A model generated the notes under the pieces. The model had not been told where the DNA came from. It made no database searches and was given only the letters and a program-made list of their open reading frames with translations. A stretch of DNA of 64,000 bases from an uncultured Eubacteriales bacterium (GTDB lineage Bacteria; Bacillota; Clostridia; Lachnospirales; Lachnospiraceae): positions 1-64,000 of the forward strand of contig OMWV01000046.1 in assembly GCA_900314845.1 (NCBI GenBank), read 5' to 3'. This document shows, piece after piece, positions 1 to 10,952 of this stretch. The translations under genes and the position numbers were made by a program. Position 1 is the stretch's first letter; every line of letters starts with the position of its first letter.

Positions 1-122
1 ATAAGGCCTCCCATCTCTACGAGAGAGTAAGACCCCTTAGAGAGTATGAGGTAGATAGGGCAGGAGTGCAGGGCCAGCGATGGCCACAGCGGACTGCTAC
101 TAATCGGTCGAGGGCTTGACCT
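1..122 (+). rRNA. 23S ribosomal RNA, 3' end only
   Basis: The first ~120 bases match the conserved 3' terminal region of bacterial 23S rRNA, including the closing segment near 100-120 with CTACTAATCGGTCGAGGGCTT. The gene enters from the left edge, so its 5' part and any 16S gene are outside the window. The exact 3' end is judged from the last conserved bases and could shift by a few nucleotides. A tRNA-Trp gene follows after about 56 bases and no 5S sequence is recognisable between them. Confidence 0.93.
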
Positions 123-178
123 GAAGACTGATCCATAAGGAATGTGTTTTCGATTGCAGTTTTGAAGGTATGTGGTAT

Positions 179-249
179 AGGGGTATAGTTTAATGGTAGA
201 GTATCGGTCTCCAAAACCGCTGGTCCAGGTTCGAATCCTGGTACCCCTG
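179..249 (+). tRNA. trnW: tRNA-Trp (anticodon CCA)
   Basis: The acceptor arms AGGGGTA (179-185) and TACCCCT (242-248) pair perfectly, followed by discriminator G. The anticodon loop CTCCAAA reads CCA, and the T arm carries TTCGAAT. The 3' CCA is not encoded. It probably belongs to the same transcript as the 23S gene, because no promoter is visible between them and a terminator follows at once. Confidence 0.95.
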
Positions 250-254
250 CTTAA

Positions 255-288
255 GAGAACTTACGTATTTGCGTAGGTTCTTTTTTTT
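255..288 (+). terminator. rho-independent terminator of the rRNA/tRNA-Trp transcript
   Basis: AGAACTTACG (256-265) pairs with CGTAGGTTCT (272-281) with one G-U pair, and a run of eight T follows (281-288). It closes the rRNA/tRNA unit. Confidence 0.9.
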
Positions 289-398
289 GACGAAATAATC
301 CTGAGGAGAATTTAGGCTGGACTTTCATGAGCCAGGCGGCTCGCAATGGATTTATGAAAAATTAATAAAAATTTAAGCATAGCCCGGGTCCGGTTTTA

Positions 399-427
399 TT
401 GTACTGCACAATTATCGATGCTATAAT
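399..427 (+). promoter_or_regulatory. likely promoter of the dnaK-like gene
   Basis: TATAAT at 422-427 is a perfect -10 box, with a weak -35 (TTGTAC, 399-404) at 17-bp spacing. The leader to the start codon is about 70 bases. I looked for a CIRCE (HrcA) inverted repeat here and found none, so control by the usual chaperone repressor is not supported. Confidence 0.55.
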
Positions 428-503
428 TGTGTCAAAGTTTTTTTAATTGTTTATTGTATTTCCCCTATATTCCGGGACTTTTTCATATCCGGAGGTTTTA
501 TAG

Positions 504-2270
504 ATGAGTAAATGTATTGGCATAGACCTGGGTACTACTAACAGCTGCGCTGCCGTGATGGAGGGAGGGGAGCCTTGTATCATTCCGAACTCGGAAGGTC
601 AGAGAACGACTCCGTCCGTCGTCGCATTTACAAAAAAAGGTGAGAGGCTGGTTGGGGAACCCGCGAAAAGACAGGCTGCTCTGAACGCGGACCGCACTAT
701 ATTTTCCATAAAAAGGGATATGGGTTCCGACCACAGGATCAATATAGACGGGCACAAATTTTCCCCTCAGGAGATCTCGGCTGTCATTTTGAGGAAGCTG
801 AAGAAGGATGCCCAGGATTACCTGGGTGAGCCCGTCACGGATGCTGTCATCACAGTGCCGGCTTATTTTAACGATGCCCAGAGGCAGGCGACGAAGGATG
901 CGGGCAGGATAGCGGGCCTGAATGTCATGAGGATCATAAATGAGCCCACATCCGCGGCATTTGCCTACGGTCTGAATAATGAGCAGGCGCAGAAGGTACT
1001 TGTCTATGATCTGGGCGGAGGAACATTTGATGTTTCTATCATAGAGATCGGGGACGGACTGATCGAGGTTCTCTCCACATCGGGAGACAATCATCTGGGC
1101 GGAGATGACTTTGACAATAGACTGGCCGACTATATGGCTGATGAGTTCAAGAAGAAAGAGGGAGCGGATATCCGTTCAGATCCGGCTGCCATGCAGAGGG
1201 TCAGGGAAGAGGCCGAGAGGGTTAAGAAAGAACTCTCAACGGCTGCAACTGCCAATGTAAGCCTCCCTTTCCTTTCTGTAGTCCATGGGACGCCCCACCA
1301 CCTTGAGATGACGGTCAGCCGGGCTCAGTTTGAACAGCTGACTCATGATTTGATAGAGAGGACATCCGTGCCTGTGCAGAATGCCATGAGGGACGCCGGC
1401 ATCACAGCCAGGGATCTCTCAAAGGTTCTTCTGGTAGGCGGCTCGACGAGGATCCCGGCTGTCCAGGAAAAGGTCAGGAGGATGCTGGGAAAGGAGCCTT
1501 CCCGCAATATAAATCCGGATGAGTGCGTTGCCATGGGTGCCGCCATTCAGGCCGGCAAGCTGGGAGGAGATCTTCCGGCTGCCTCCGCTGCCAACGCAAT
1601 GATCCTTATGGATGTAACGCCTCTGTCCCTGTCTATTGAAACAGTGGGAGGCATTGCTACTAAGCTGATAGACCGCAACACGACCATACCCGCTAAGCAC
1701 AGCCAGATATTTACGACGGCATCGAATTTTCAGACGTCTGTAGAGATAAAGGTATACCAGGGAGAGAGACAGTTTGTAAAGGACAACACTCTCATCGGCA
1801 ATTTCCGGCTGGGCGGCATAAAGAGAGCCATGGCCGGCATGCCGCAGATAGAGGTTACCTTTGACATCGATGTAAACGGGATCCTGACCGTCTCTGCCAG
1901 AGATCTGGGAACCGGGAAGGCACAGCATATAACGATCACGTCCAACTCTAATCTCTCGGAGGATGAGATCCAGGCGGCCATCCATGACGCGGAAGTTTAT
2001 GAGAGTGAAGACGGAGAGAGAAGGAAATATTTTGATCTACACAGCCAGGCTGAGAATCTTGCGGCCATGGCGGAGCGCAATCTGAGAGCAGAGAAAAAGA
2101 ATCTGACCAGGCAGGATAAGCACGAGATAAAATCCGCTCTTTCCGCTTTAAAAAAATCTCTTGTCAGGCTGAAACCCCTGAAAATGAATCAGGAAGACGC
2201 CGATACCCTTCAGTCTGAGACGGACAGGCTGCAGGAGCTGACCGATAAATATTTCAGACAGGATGCATGA
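504..2270 (+). CDS. dnaK: Hsp70/DnaK family chaperone, stand-alone copy
   Basis: 588 residues with the full Hsp70 layout: an N-terminal ATPase domain (GIDLGTTNS at 6-14, a [10 protein letters not shown] phosphate motif near 168, an adenosine motif [10 protein letters not shown] near 310) and then a substrate-binding beta domain and helical lid. It would use ATP to bind and release unfolded polypeptides. It is shorter than usual DnaK (about 610-640) and ends in KYFRQDA, without the acidic C-terminal tail. It has its own promoter and terminator, and grpE, dnaJ and hrcA are not beside it, so it is probably a second Hsp70 paralogue rather than the main heat-shock DnaK. GGAGG at 491-495 fixes the ATG. 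Confidence 0.93.
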   Translation: MSKCIGIDLGTTNSCAAVMEGGEPCIIPNSEGQRTTPSVVAFTKKGERLVGEPAKRQAALNADRTIFSIKRDMGSDHRINIDGHKFSPQEISAVILRKLKKDAQDYLGEPVTDAVITVPAYFNDAQRQATKDAGRIAGLNVMRIINEPTSAAFAYGLNNEQAQKVLVYDLGGGTFDVSIIEIGDGLIEVLSTSGDNHLGGDDFDNRLADYMADEFKKKEGADIRSDPAAMQRVREEAERVKKELSTAATANVSLPFLSVVHGTPHHLEMTVSRAQFEQLTHDLIERTSVPVQNAMRDAGITARDLSKVLLVGGSTRIPAVQEKVRRMLGKEPSRNINPDECVAMGAAIQAGKLGGDLPAASAANAMILMDVTPLSLSIETVGGIATKLIDRNTTIPAKHSQIFTTASNFQTSVEIKVYQGERQFVKDNTLIGNFRLGGIKRAMAGMPQIEVTFDIDVNGILTVSARDLGTGKAQHITITSNSNLSEDEIQAAIHDAEVYESEDGERRKYFDLHSQAENLAAMAERNLRAEKKNLTRQDKHEIKSALSALKKSLVRLKPLKMNQEDADTLQSETDRLQELTDKYFRQDA

Positions 2271-2274
2271 TTAC

Positions 2275-2318
2275 AAGGGCTCTGATCGCAGGAAATACTG
2301 TGACCGGGGCCTTTTTTT
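2275..2318 (+). terminator. terminator after the dnaK-like gene
   Basis: A 17-bp stem rich in G-U pairs (2275-2291 with 2298-2314), loop GAAATA, merges into a T run at 2312-2318. It begins five bases after the dnaK stop. Confidence 0.85.
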
Positions 2319-2660
2319 GCCCATAAGGAGAAGATGCAAAACTGCAATAGTTTGCAGGCAAACAATGTATACAGTGCCTGGGTGCAATAATGCATTATTA
2401 CACAGTATTTCAACATTACCAGTGCGAAAATGCATCGAAACAGATAGATTAAAAAATATAACATATTTTACAAAAAACGCCCGGCCCTTTTTTGTATATT
2501 TATCTAAGAAAATGAAACCATGTCAATTGACTTACAAAAATCTTTATGACATAATGTAACTGATAAATATCTGAAAGCAAGGTTGACATACAAGGCGTAT
2601 GTCCGGGGAGGATCATTTACTGCAGTCTTGTTTATTGCATGATAGAGGATAGACTTATAT
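2319..2660. other. AT-rich intergenic leader before the ATP synthase operon
   Basis: About 340 bases with no credible gene. The left ~200 bases are AT-rich and show nothing recognisable. The right part holds the operon promoter at 2527-2555 and, in the leader at 2585-2603, a small hairpin in which GACATAC pairs with GTATGTC. Confidence 0.6.
2527..2555 (+). promoter_or_regulatory. promoter of the atp operon (extended -10)
   Basis: TTGACT (2527-2532), a 17-bp spacer, then CATAAT (2550-2555) preceded by TGA, which makes an extended -10. It is the best sigma-A-type match upstream of atpI and gives a leader of about 100 bases. Confidence 0.75.
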
Positions 2661-2972
2661 ATGAAGATGATCGTTGTCAGCGTTATAGCAGGGTTGATCT
2701 TCGGATCAGTGATCGCGTTTATCAATTCGCGCATAACAAAAAAATTATTGATAGATAATGCAGAGAAGATAAAAGCAGAGAATTACGGCACGGCAAGAGT
2801 TATGCTTGTCAATATACTCAGGTTTCTCACAAGTGCTGCGGCTCTGCTTATTGTTTATCTTCTGAGGAATATCCTGCCTTTTCATTTTGTCGCAGGCATA
2901 GCAGGAACCGCTGTCGGCCTGACATTTATCTCATACCTTTTCCTCTGGCTTCTGGTCAGGGATAAGAAATAA
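2661..2972 (+). CDS. atpI: ATP synthase subunit I-like small membrane protein
   Basis: 103 residues with a hydrophobic helix at about 3-20 and two more near 48-68 and 75-97, separated by a charged loop. It is the first gene of the operon, directly before subunit a, which is where atpI (F0 assembly factor, c-ring assembly helper) normally sits. The sequence itself is poorly conserved, so the call rests on position, size and topology. The ribosome site (GAGGA) is weak, in keeping with low output of this non-stoichiometric subunit. Confidence 0.7.
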   Translation: MKMIVVSVIAGLIFGSVIAFINSRITKKLLIDNAEKIKAENYGTARVMLVNILRFLTSAAALLIVYLLRNILPFHFVAGIAGTAVGLTFISYLFLWLLVRDKK

Positions 2973-3020
2973 AGCATGGATCAATTCCTGGAGATCTGGA
3001 AGAAAAGGAGGTGAAAGTAT

Positions 3021-3671
3021 ATGAAAATAAGTGAATTCTTTAACATTCCTCAACCAATCATCACCATGTGGGTGATCATGGCAATCGTGATCATATTTTC
3101 AGTTATCGCGACGAGGAGTTTAAAGGATGTACCGGGACCGATTCAGAATCTTGCCGAGTCAGCTGTCAACGCGCTGATCGGTTTCTTTGCGGGAGTAGTT
3201 GGGAAGAAGAATGCAAAAAGATATCTGCCCATGTTTGGAACATTTTTCGTTTTCATTGTTGTTTCAAATTATTCGGGTCTGCTGCCCGGAGCGGGTGACC
3301 TTTTCAAGGTCTCCACAGCCAATCTCTCTGTAACGGCTGGGCTGGCGATCATTTCATTCTGCATGACCCATGTGATCGGCGTCCAGAACAGAGGAGCGCT
3401 GGGATATCTGAAGAGCTTTCTGCAGCCTGTGGCTTTGATGCTGCCCTTTACGCTGATCGATCAGGTTGTAAGGCCCTTCTCTCTGGCACTGCGACTCTAC
3501 GGCAATATTTTTGCAGAGGAGATGGTCACTGAGCAGCTCAGGGGTATGTTCCCTCTTGTTCTGCCGCTCGTTATGCAGATTCTGAGTCTTATTTTCTGCC
3601 TGATCCAGGCAATGGTATTCACCATGCTGACAGCCGTATATGTCGGCGAGGCGATCGGTGAAGAAGAGTAG
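3021..3671 (+). CDS. atpB: F-type ATP synthase F0 subunit a
   Basis: 216 residues and very hydrophobic, with five or more membrane segments. This is the stator half of the ion channel that faces the c ring in the membrane. The C-terminal half has the family signature RLYGNIFAEE; its arginine, R158, corresponds to the essential stator arginine (R210 in E. coli). A short spacer separates it from atpI, and AAGGAGG lies just before the ATG. The N-terminus is shorter than in proteobacterial subunit a. Confidence 0.95.
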   Translation: MKISEFFNIPQPIITMWVIMAIVIIFSVIATRSLKDVPGPIQNLAESAVNALIGFFAGVVGKKNAKRYLPMFGTFFVFIVVSNYSGLLPGAGDLFKVSTANLSVTAGLAIISFCMTHVIGVQNRGALGYLKSFLQPVALMLPFTLIDQVVRPFSLALRLYGNIFAEEMVTEQLRGMFPLVLPLVMQILSLIFCLIQAMVFTMLTAVYVGEAIGEEE

Positions 3672-3674
3672 TAT

Positions 3675-3954
<280 letters not shown>

Positions 3955-3993
3955 TGATCCGGGTATATGCTTGAATAAAGGGGGAAGTATAGT

Positions 3994-4467
3994 TTGGAAA
4001 TAGATATTACCACATTGATATGGACTATTATCAGTTTCCTCCTCTTTTGCGTTATCCTGAATAAGCTTCTCTATAAACCTCTGGTCGGTTTCATGGATAA
4101 ACGTGACGCCAGGATCCAGGAGGGACTTAAGAAGGAGCAGGATGCCAAGGATAAGCTTGAATCTGCACAGGGCCGGATGGATGAGAAGTTCCGCCAGGCG
4201 AATGATGAAGCGGAAGCTAAGGTTCGCGAGGCGAAACAGAAAGACAGGGCTGCTTACGATGCCCAGATCATGGAGGCTCATGAGCTGATCTCAGAGAAGA
4301 TCAGGCAGGCTGATCTGTATGTGAAGGCAGAGGAGCAAAAAGAGCTGGATCAGGTAGATGTCCAGCTCCCGGAGCTTGTATGCTCTCTTGCGGAGAAGAT
4401 ACTCGGCGAGAGCATCCCCGTGTCTGAGAACAGTGATATTGTGGATAACCACGCTGTGAGATCATAA
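3994..4467 (+). CDS. atpF: F-type ATP synthase F0 subunit b
   Basis: 157 residues: one N-terminal membrane helix (about 5-25) and a long, charged, Ala/Glu/Lys-rich coiled coil (about 30-130). It is the outer stalk that holds F1 against rotation. The start is a TTG with GGGGGA (3981-3986) at good spacing, and no ATG is available in the right place. The next gene encodes a second b-like protein, so the stalk is probably a heterodimer. Confidence 0.93.
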   Translation: MEIDITTLIWTIISFLLFCVILNKLLYKPLVGFMDKRDARIQEGLKKEQDAKDKLESAQGRMDEKFRQANDEAEAKVREAKQKDRAAYDAQIMEAHELISEKIRQADLYVKAEEQKELDQVDVQLPELVCSLAEKILGESIPVSENSDIVDNHAVRS

Positions 4468-4482
4468 GGGAGGGGGAAGGAA

Positions 4483-5442
4483 ATGACACCATTGGCATTT
4501 TTATTTATGGTCATCAACTTCGTCATCCTCTTTGGAGCTCTCATATTCTTTGCAGGCAAGTCTACAAAGAAAAAGTTCAAGGACAGGGCTGCCGGAATAC
4601 AGGAAGATCTGGCAAGAGCAGATGAGGCTGCAGGCAAGGCAGAAGAGTATCTTGCCAGCGTCGCGCAGGTCGATACCCTGGCGCAGGAGCGCCGGGACGC
4701 GCTCTTTGCTGACGCGGACAAGATGATCGCAAAGAACACGGAGGAATCTGTAAGAAAGTGCGAAGAGGAAAAGGAGAGTATCCTTCAGGACGCAGAGGAT
4801 GTGAAAGAACTCATGTCAGCGGGTATGCATGGCAGAGTTTATTCCGATGCGATCGTACAGCTTACGGATACGGCTGAAGCATTTTTAAAGAATGATAAAT
4901 TTGGCGATGCCAGAAAGAAGCTCCAGTCAAGATTCCTTGACGATGTAAGCGCTCTCGTGAAACCCACGAGAAGCGATCTTGTGAATCTTGATGAAAAGGA
5001 AAAAGTTGAGGTCGTCGTTTCAGGAAACGAAGAGGTGGATCAGGACACTATGGACAGGATCCACGGAATCGTAGCAGGAAATTTTCTGGACTGCCAGTTC
5101 GAGACAGTTCCCGATCTGGGGGATGATCTTCAGATCCAGTTTGGAGACAGGCTCTACAAAGGAACGCTGGATGACATACTTGATGCGATAGAGAGCGATT
5201 CTCTCGACGCGCAGATGAACTCGGCTTCCGCCGGCAGACCGATAGATCTTACCCTCATGACATCCGAGATGAAAGACGAGGATGTCGAGGCACTGAAGAA
5301 GATCATTTCCGGTAATTTTATCAATTACGATTTTGAGACTGACAAGAACCAGACGGATGAGATAGAGCTTCAGTTTGGCGATAAGGTTTACAGAGGAAAC
5401 TTTGACAAGGTGCTTGAGCAGATCGGCGCAGATATGGCTTAG
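4483..5442 (+). CDS. b-like ATP synthase subunit fused to two delta C-terminal-like domains
   Basis: 319 residues, in the place of atpH. Residues 2-24 form a membrane helix and 28-110 a b-type coiled coil. Two related modules follow, 174-238 and 252-316. Each begins with a beta strand, runs through an acidic helix, and ends in a matching core ([10 protein letters not shown] and [10 protein letters not shown]) and helix. This core resembles the C-terminal domain of subunit delta, which contacts the b stalk. The six-helix N-terminal domain of delta, which binds alpha, is not recognisable. Seen: the fusion and the repeat. Inferred: it does the job of b' plus delta. A similar module sits on the N-terminus of the next gene product. 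Confidence 0.85.
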   Translation: MTPLAFLFMVINFVILFGALIFFAGKSTKKKFKDRAAGIQEDLARADEAAGKAEEYLASVAQVDTLAQERRDALFADADKMIAKNTEESVRKCEEEKESILQDAEDVKELMSAGMHGRVYSDAIVQLTDTAEAFLKNDKFGDARKKLQSRFLDDVSALVKPTRSDLVNLDEKEKVEVVVSGNEEVDQDTMDRIHGIVAGNFLDCQFETVPDLGDDLQIQFGDRLYKGTLDDILDAIESDSLDAQMNSASAGRPIDLTLMTSEMKDEDVEALKKIISGNFINYDFETDKNQTDEIELQFGDKVYRGNFDKVLEQIGADMA

Positions 5443-5462
5443 AGGAGATGGAACGGAGAATT

Positions 5463-7193
5463 ATGAGTTCAGATAAATTAAACATAAGAATATCCAGTTC
5501 CAGAGAGCTTAGCGATGAACAGAAGGCTAAACTTGAGAGCATGCTGGGCGAGAAACTGATCAGATGCCGTCAGGAGACAGATCCTGACAGCATAGGCGGC
5601 ATGCGCATGAAAGTCGGAGATACAGTCTATGATCTGACTATCAGGCATTTTATTGATCGTTTTGCTTCAAAGGAAAAGAACAGGACAGATGTAGACGCTG
5701 CACTGTCTGTTACTGAGGATATCAAGAAGAACATCCAGAGCATAGACACGGATATCGATGTCTATGAGATCGGACATGTTGTCAGCGTCGGTGACGGTAT
5801 CTGCAAGGTCGCAGGCCTCGCGGATGTTATGGCCGGGGAGATGCTTGAGTTCGAGGGCAATCTCCGCGGCATGGTAATGGATCTGGGCGAAGAAGTCGGT
5901 GTTATCCTTCTGGGAGATTACCACAAGCTTCAGGAGGGTGACGTTGCCAGAAGAACGAGAGAGATCATGAGTGTTCCCGTCGGAGACGCTCTGATCGGCC
6001 GTGTAGTAGATGCCCTGGGCAGACCGATAGACGGCAAGGGCCCTATCCACACGACAGAGACAAGAGCTATCGAGAGCCCGGCGCCCAGCGTCCTTCACAG
6101 GAAGGGTGTCAGTGTACCGCTTCAGACAGGCATAAAGGCCATAGATGCCCTTGTTCCGATTGGAAGGGGACAGAGAGAGCTGATCATCGGCGACAGACAG
6201 ACCGGTAAGACAGCCATCGCCCTGGATGCTATTATCAATCAGAAGGGGCAGAACTGCATCTGCATTTATGTAGCGATCGGCCAGAAGGAGTCTACGGTTG
6301 TAGACGTTCTCGACAAACTCAAAGAGCACGGCGCTATGGATTACACCATCGTTGTCAGCGCTGCAGCTGCCGACCCCGCGCCTATGCTTTACATTGCTCC
6401 TTATTCAGGCGTTTCCATGGCTGAGTACTTCATGTACAAGGGCAAGGACGTGCTGATCGTATATGATGACCTGAGCAAGCAGGCAGTTACCTATCGTGAG
6501 ATATCTCTGCTGCTCCAGAGGCCGCCCGGCCGTGAGGCTTATCCCGGAGATATCTTCTATCTCCACTCCAGGCTTCTTGAGCGCGCGGCAAGGCTCAGCG
6601 ACGATATGGGCGGAGGCAGCATCACAGCCCTGCCTATCATAGAGACACAGGCAGGAGATATCTCTGCTTATATTCCGACAAACGTTATTTCCATAACAGA
6701 TGGACAGATCTTCCTTGAGTCTGACCTCTTCCATGCCGGAACAAGACCTGCTATCAATGTAGGTCTGTCCGTATCGCGTGTCGGCGGTGACGCACAGATG
6801 GGAGCTATGAAGCAGGTTGCAGGTCTTTTGAGAATGAACCTGGCTCAGTACAGAGAGCTGGCAGCATTCTCGCAGTTCGGCTCTGACCTTGATAAGGCCA
6901 CACTGGCTACCCTCAACCGAGGCAGACATATGTCGGAGGTTATCAAGCAGGGCCAGTTCGAACCGGTATCCGTGCCGGATCAGGTCGTACAGATCGTTGC
7001 GGCTTCCGAGGGATTTACAGATGATGTTCCCATAGAGAAGATGCAGGATTTTGAATCCAGAGTAGTAGATTATGTGAAGATGAACTTCCCTGAATACGAG
7101 GCTGAGGTCATGACAGGCAAAAAGCTCAGCAAAGAGTCTATGGAAAAGCTTCGTTCTCTTATCAAGGAATTCAGAGATTCATATGACGCGTGA
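5463..7193 (+). CDS. atpA: F-type ATP synthase F1 subunit alpha with delta-like N-terminal extension
   Basis: 576 residues against about 500 for the family. From about residue 85 it is an ordinary alpha subunit: Walker A GDRQTGKT at 243-250 (169-176 in E. coli) and the regulatory, non-catalytic nucleotide site. Residues 6-68 are an added module resembling the delta C-terminal domain (helix with [12 protein letters not shown], then [14 protein letters not shown]). The extension is in frame and continuous, so it is not an annotation artefact. ATG 5463 has GGAG at 5455-5458. ATG 5448 is possible but sits directly on its ribosome site. Confidence 0.95.
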   Translation: MSSDKLNIRISSSRELSDEQKAKLESMLGEKLIRCRQETDPDSIGGMRMKVGDTVYDLTIRHFIDRFASKEKNRTDVDAALSVTEDIKKNIQSIDTDIDVYEIGHVVSVGDGICKVAGLADVMAGEMLEFEGNLRGMVMDLGEEVGVILLGDYHKLQEGDVARRTREIMSVPVGDALIGRVVDALGRPIDGKGPIHTTETRAIESPAPSVLHRKGVSVPLQTGIKAIDALVPIGRGQRELIIGDRQTGKTAIALDAIINQKGQNCICIYVAIGQKESTVVDVLDKLKEHGAMDYTIVVSAAAADPAPMLYIAPYSGVSMAEYFMYKGKDVLIVYDDLSKQAVTYREISLLLQRPPGREAYPGDIFYLHSRLLERAARLSDDMGGGSITALPIIETQAGDISAYIPTNVISITDGQIFLESDLFHAGTRPAINVGLSVSRVGGDAQMGAMKQVAGLLRMNLAQYRELAAFSQFGSDLDKATLATLNRGRHMSEVIKQGQFEPVSVPDQVVQIVAASEGFTDDVPIEKMQDFESRVVDYVKMNFPEYEAEVMTGKKLSKESMEKLRSLIKEFRDSYDA

Positions 7194-7227
7194 CCTATGT
7201 TTTGACAATAGAACGGGGGAATAACGG

Positions 7228-8124
7228 ATGGCAACATTGCGCGATCTGCGCGAGCGCAGGAAAACTGTCTCGAGCATACAGAAGATAACAAACGCAATGA
7301 AGGTTGTCTCGGTATCAAAGTTCAGGCGGACGCAGAAGCAGATGATGAACCTTCAGCCATATGCCGAGAAGAGCAGAGAGATTTTTGCCAATCTCTCATC
7401 CGGCGATACTGGTGCCGGGGCCGCTGACCCCTATCTGGTTAAGCGCAGCATTAATAAGGTTTGTTATGTTCTTTTTGTGGGCGATAAGGGTCTGTGCGGG
7501 GCTTATAACAATAATGTCCTCAAGTATTTTCAGAAACTGATCGCCGCGGAGGAGCATGAGTACAGTGTAGTGATCGTAGGGAAGTGGGGCGGCGAGATCA
7601 TAGATCGGATGGATCTGCCTCTTTTGCGCAGATTCAGTGATCTGGGGGATTCCCCGGATAATCACGGCGCCCGCTCCGTTACAAATTATCTGCTGAACCT
7701 TTACAGTACAGGGGAAGCAGACAAGGTAGTACTGGTTTATGAGAAGTTTAAAAATGTTATAAGCCAGGAGCCTCACGATCTTGTACTTCTGCCGGTAGAA
7801 CATGATGAATCCGATGACGGCAGTTCAGAGCAGACGAATTCGGTCTATCACTTTGAACCGGAGAGAGATACAGTACTTCACAGTGCTGTCCTCACCTATC
7901 TCAACAGTTCAGTATATGAAGTCATCCTGGAGGCCAAGGCCGGAGAGCATGCTTCCCGAATGACGGCGATGACGGCAGCAACAGACAACACGGACAAGCT
8001 TCTGTCAGAGCTTGAACTTTACATGAACCGGGTAAGACAGGCTGATATCACAACTGAGATCAGTGAGATCGTCGGCGGTGCTGCGGCACTTAAGAAGAGG
8101 CAGCAGGAATTAAAGAAGCGATAA
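7228..8124 (+). CDS. atpG: F-type ATP synthase F1 subunit gamma
   Basis: 298 residues. The N-terminal helix (TLRDLRERRKTVSSIQKIT) and the C-terminal helix (ELELYMNRVRQADITTEI) are the two halves of the coiled-coil shaft that turns inside alpha3beta3. Between them is the usual Rossmann-like domain with GDKGLCGAYN near 88. It lies between atpA and atpD as in the standard operon, with GGGGG before the ATG. Length and motifs are normal. Confidence 0.96.
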   Translation: MATLRDLRERRKTVSSIQKITNAMKVVSVSKFRRTQKQMMNLQPYAEKSREIFANLSSGDTGAGAADPYLVKRSINKVCYVLFVGDKGLCGAYNNNVLKYFQKLIAAEEHEYSVVIVGKWGGEIIDRMDLPLLRRFSDLGDSPDNHGARSVTNYLLNLYSTGEADKVVLVYEKFKNVISQEPHDLVLLPVEHDESDDGSSEQTNSVYHFEPERDTVLHSAVLTYLNSSVYEVILEAKAGEHASRMTAMTAATDNTDKLLSELELYMNRVRQADITTEISEIVGGAAALKKRQQELKKR

Positions 8125-8140
8125 GCATTGGAGGATATGA

Positions 8141-9532
<1,392 letters not shown>

Positions 9533-9541
9533 GAGTGCAGT

Positions 9542-9970
9542 ATGGCAGAGGATAAGCTTCATTTGCAGGTAATCACTATGACGGAGATCGTCTATGACAA
9601 GATGGTAAGCATCGTTGATCTTCGTCTGGAGAATGGATATATCGGTATCATGCCTGGCAGTGAACCTCTCCTCGGATCAGTGGTCGACGGACCTTTAAAG
9701 TGTATACATGATGGCAAAAAGGAATATCTTTATGTAGGCGCCGGCATTCTGGAAGTGAACAACAATAATGTGAATCTTCTGGTGAATGCAGCTGAGCTCG
9801 CAGAAGAGATAGACCCGATTCGAGTAACTGGTGCACTTGAGAGAGCGAATGCCGTGCTGAAGGAAGACCTGACGCCGATAGAGCGTGAGACAGCACTGGC
9901 TGATAAGCTCAGAGCCGAGGCCAGGATAAAAACTTATAATATTTATACGTATCAGAGCGATATCCTTTGA
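9542..9970 (+). CDS. atpC: F-type ATP synthase F1 subunit epsilon
   Basis: 142 residues: an N-terminal beta sandwich (about 1-88, with GYIGIMPGSEPLL) and a C-terminal two-helix part (about 90-130) able to act as the inhibitory clamp. It is part of the central stalk with gamma. It ends the operon nine bases after atpD and a strong terminator follows. Confidence 0.93.
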   Translation: MAEDKLHLQVITMTEIVYDKMVSIVDLRLENGYIGIMPGSEPLLGSVVDGPLKCIHDGKKEYLYVGAGILEVNNNNVNLLVNAAELAEEIDPIRVTGALERANAVLKEDLTPIERETALADKLRAEARIKTYNIYTYQSDIL

Positions 9971-9993
9971 TAGCGTTTTTGGTCAGGACAAAT

Positions 9994-10030
9994 CCGGTCT
10001 TTTGCCTGTGTGCAAAAGACCGGTCTTTTT
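9994..10030 (+). terminator. terminator of the atp operon
   Basis: A perfect 12-bp stem (CCGGTCTTTTGC 9994-10005 with its complement 10012-10023), a 6-base loop, then TCTTTTT. It overlaps the region just before aroD, so some readthrough may feed aroD, which has no clear promoter of its own. Confidence 0.93.
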
Positions 10031-10051
10031 ACAAGGGGGAGATGGTATTTT

Positions 10052-10822
10052 ATGGCTGCCGTGATCGTGAGAGATGTATGCATAGGAGAGGGAGGTCCGC
10101 TCATCTGTGTGCCGGTCATGGGGAGAGATGAAGATCAGATCAAAGAGCAGGCACAGACTGCAGCGAAAAGTCCGGCCGACCTTATTGAATTCCGCGTGGA
10201 TGCGGTAGAGGGGCTGGACCGGGATAAGCTTATCAGCCTTCTGGGTCTGGTGAGGTCTGAGACGGGCAGGCTGCCGCTTATCATGACATACAGGACGAGC
10301 CGGGAAGGAGGTCTGGGTCATGCAGATGAGGGAGAGTATCTGAGCCTTTGCCGGGCAGGCATCCTCTCGGGCCGGATCGATATCCTTGATCTGGAGCTTA
10401 AGGTGGTTCTTGACCTGAAAGATGAAGGGGAGGACCTGATATGTCTGGCGCACAGGGAGGGCGTAAAGGTCATCCTGTCCAACCATGACTTTGCGGCGAC
10501 CCCTCCGGAGGACCTGATGATGGGCCGGCTTAAGGAAATGGATCGGATGGGGGCGGATATCCTCAAGATAGCCGTAATGCCTGCGTCAAAGGATGATGTG
10601 ATCCGCCTTCTTCGGGTCAGCGCGCGTATGTCTGAGATATGCCAGAAACCCTTGATCACGATGTCTATGGGCAGGCTGGGTCTTATCAGCAGGCTTGCCG
10701 GAGCCTTTTCCGGCAGTGCCGTGACATTTGCCAGCGCGGGAAAAGCTTCCGCTCCCGGCCAGATAGACTGCACGGATATGAGGCGGATCTTAGATGACCT
10801 GAAAAGGATAGAGGAAAAGTAA
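10052..10822 (+). CDS. aroD: type I 3-dehydroquinate dehydratase
   Basis: 256 residues. It removes water from 3-dehydroquinate in the shikimate pathway through a Schiff base. SNHDF near 150 carries the catalytic His and ILKIAVMP near 175 the Schiff-base Lys. I start at ATG 10052, after AAGGGGGA (10033-10040); a GTG at 10010 is in frame but lies inside the terminator hairpin. It is separated from other aro genes; aroB is at 43433. No promoter is obvious beyond the 20 bases after the atp terminator. Confidence 0.93.
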   Translation: MAAVIVRDVCIGEGGPLICVPVMGRDEDQIKEQAQTAAKSPADLIEFRVDAVEGLDRDKLISLLGLVRSETGRLPLIMTYRTSREGGLGHADEGEYLSLCRAGILSGRIDILDLELKVVLDLKDEGEDLICLAHREGVKVILSNHDFAATPPEDLMMGRLKEMDRMGADILKIAVMPASKDDVIRLLRVSARMSEICQKPLITMSMGRLGLISRLAGAFSGSAVTFASAGKASAPGQIDCTDMRRILDDLKRIEEK

Positions 10823-10823
10823 A

Positions 10824-10846
10824 AGGCATGACTGAAAGTCATGCCT
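10824..10846 (-). terminator. hairpin terminator after tRNA-Gly
   Basis: AGGCATGACT (10824-10833) pairs perfectly with AGTCATGCCT (10837-10846) around a 3-base loop. On the minus strand it is followed by TTTTACTTTT, and it lies just after the tRNA-Gly gene, so it most likely ends that transcript. It could also stop aroD transcription, but the plus-strand side has A, not T, after the stem. Confidence 0.75.
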
Positions 10847-10859
10847 GAATAAAAAAAAG

Positions 10860-10932
10860 AGCGCGAGACGGGACTCGAACCCGCGGCCTCGACCTTGGCA
10901 AGGTCGCGCTCCACCAACTGAGCCACTCGCGC
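10860..10932 (-). tRNA. trnG: tRNA-Gly (anticodon GCC)
   Basis: Read on the minus strand, GCGCGAG (from 10932) pairs with CTCGCGC (to 10861). The anticodon loop TTGCCAA reads GCC, and the T loop is TTCGAGT. CCA is not encoded. It has its own promoter at 10953-10981. Confidence 0.95.
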
Positions 10933-10952
10933 GTACTTGAAAGCACTTATTT

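Noticed and set aside
289-503. CIRCE heat-shock operator before the dnaK-like gene
   Set aside because: No copy of the TTAGCACTC/GAGTGCTAA inverted repeat was found on reading the leader.
2585-2603. Small hairpin in the atp leader as a terminator
   Set aside because: The stem is seven pairs with no T run; at most a minor leader element.
10010-10051. Upstream GTG start of aroD
   Set aside because: It lies inside the atp terminator hairpin and has no ribosome site; ATG 10052 has one and gives a family-like N-terminus.
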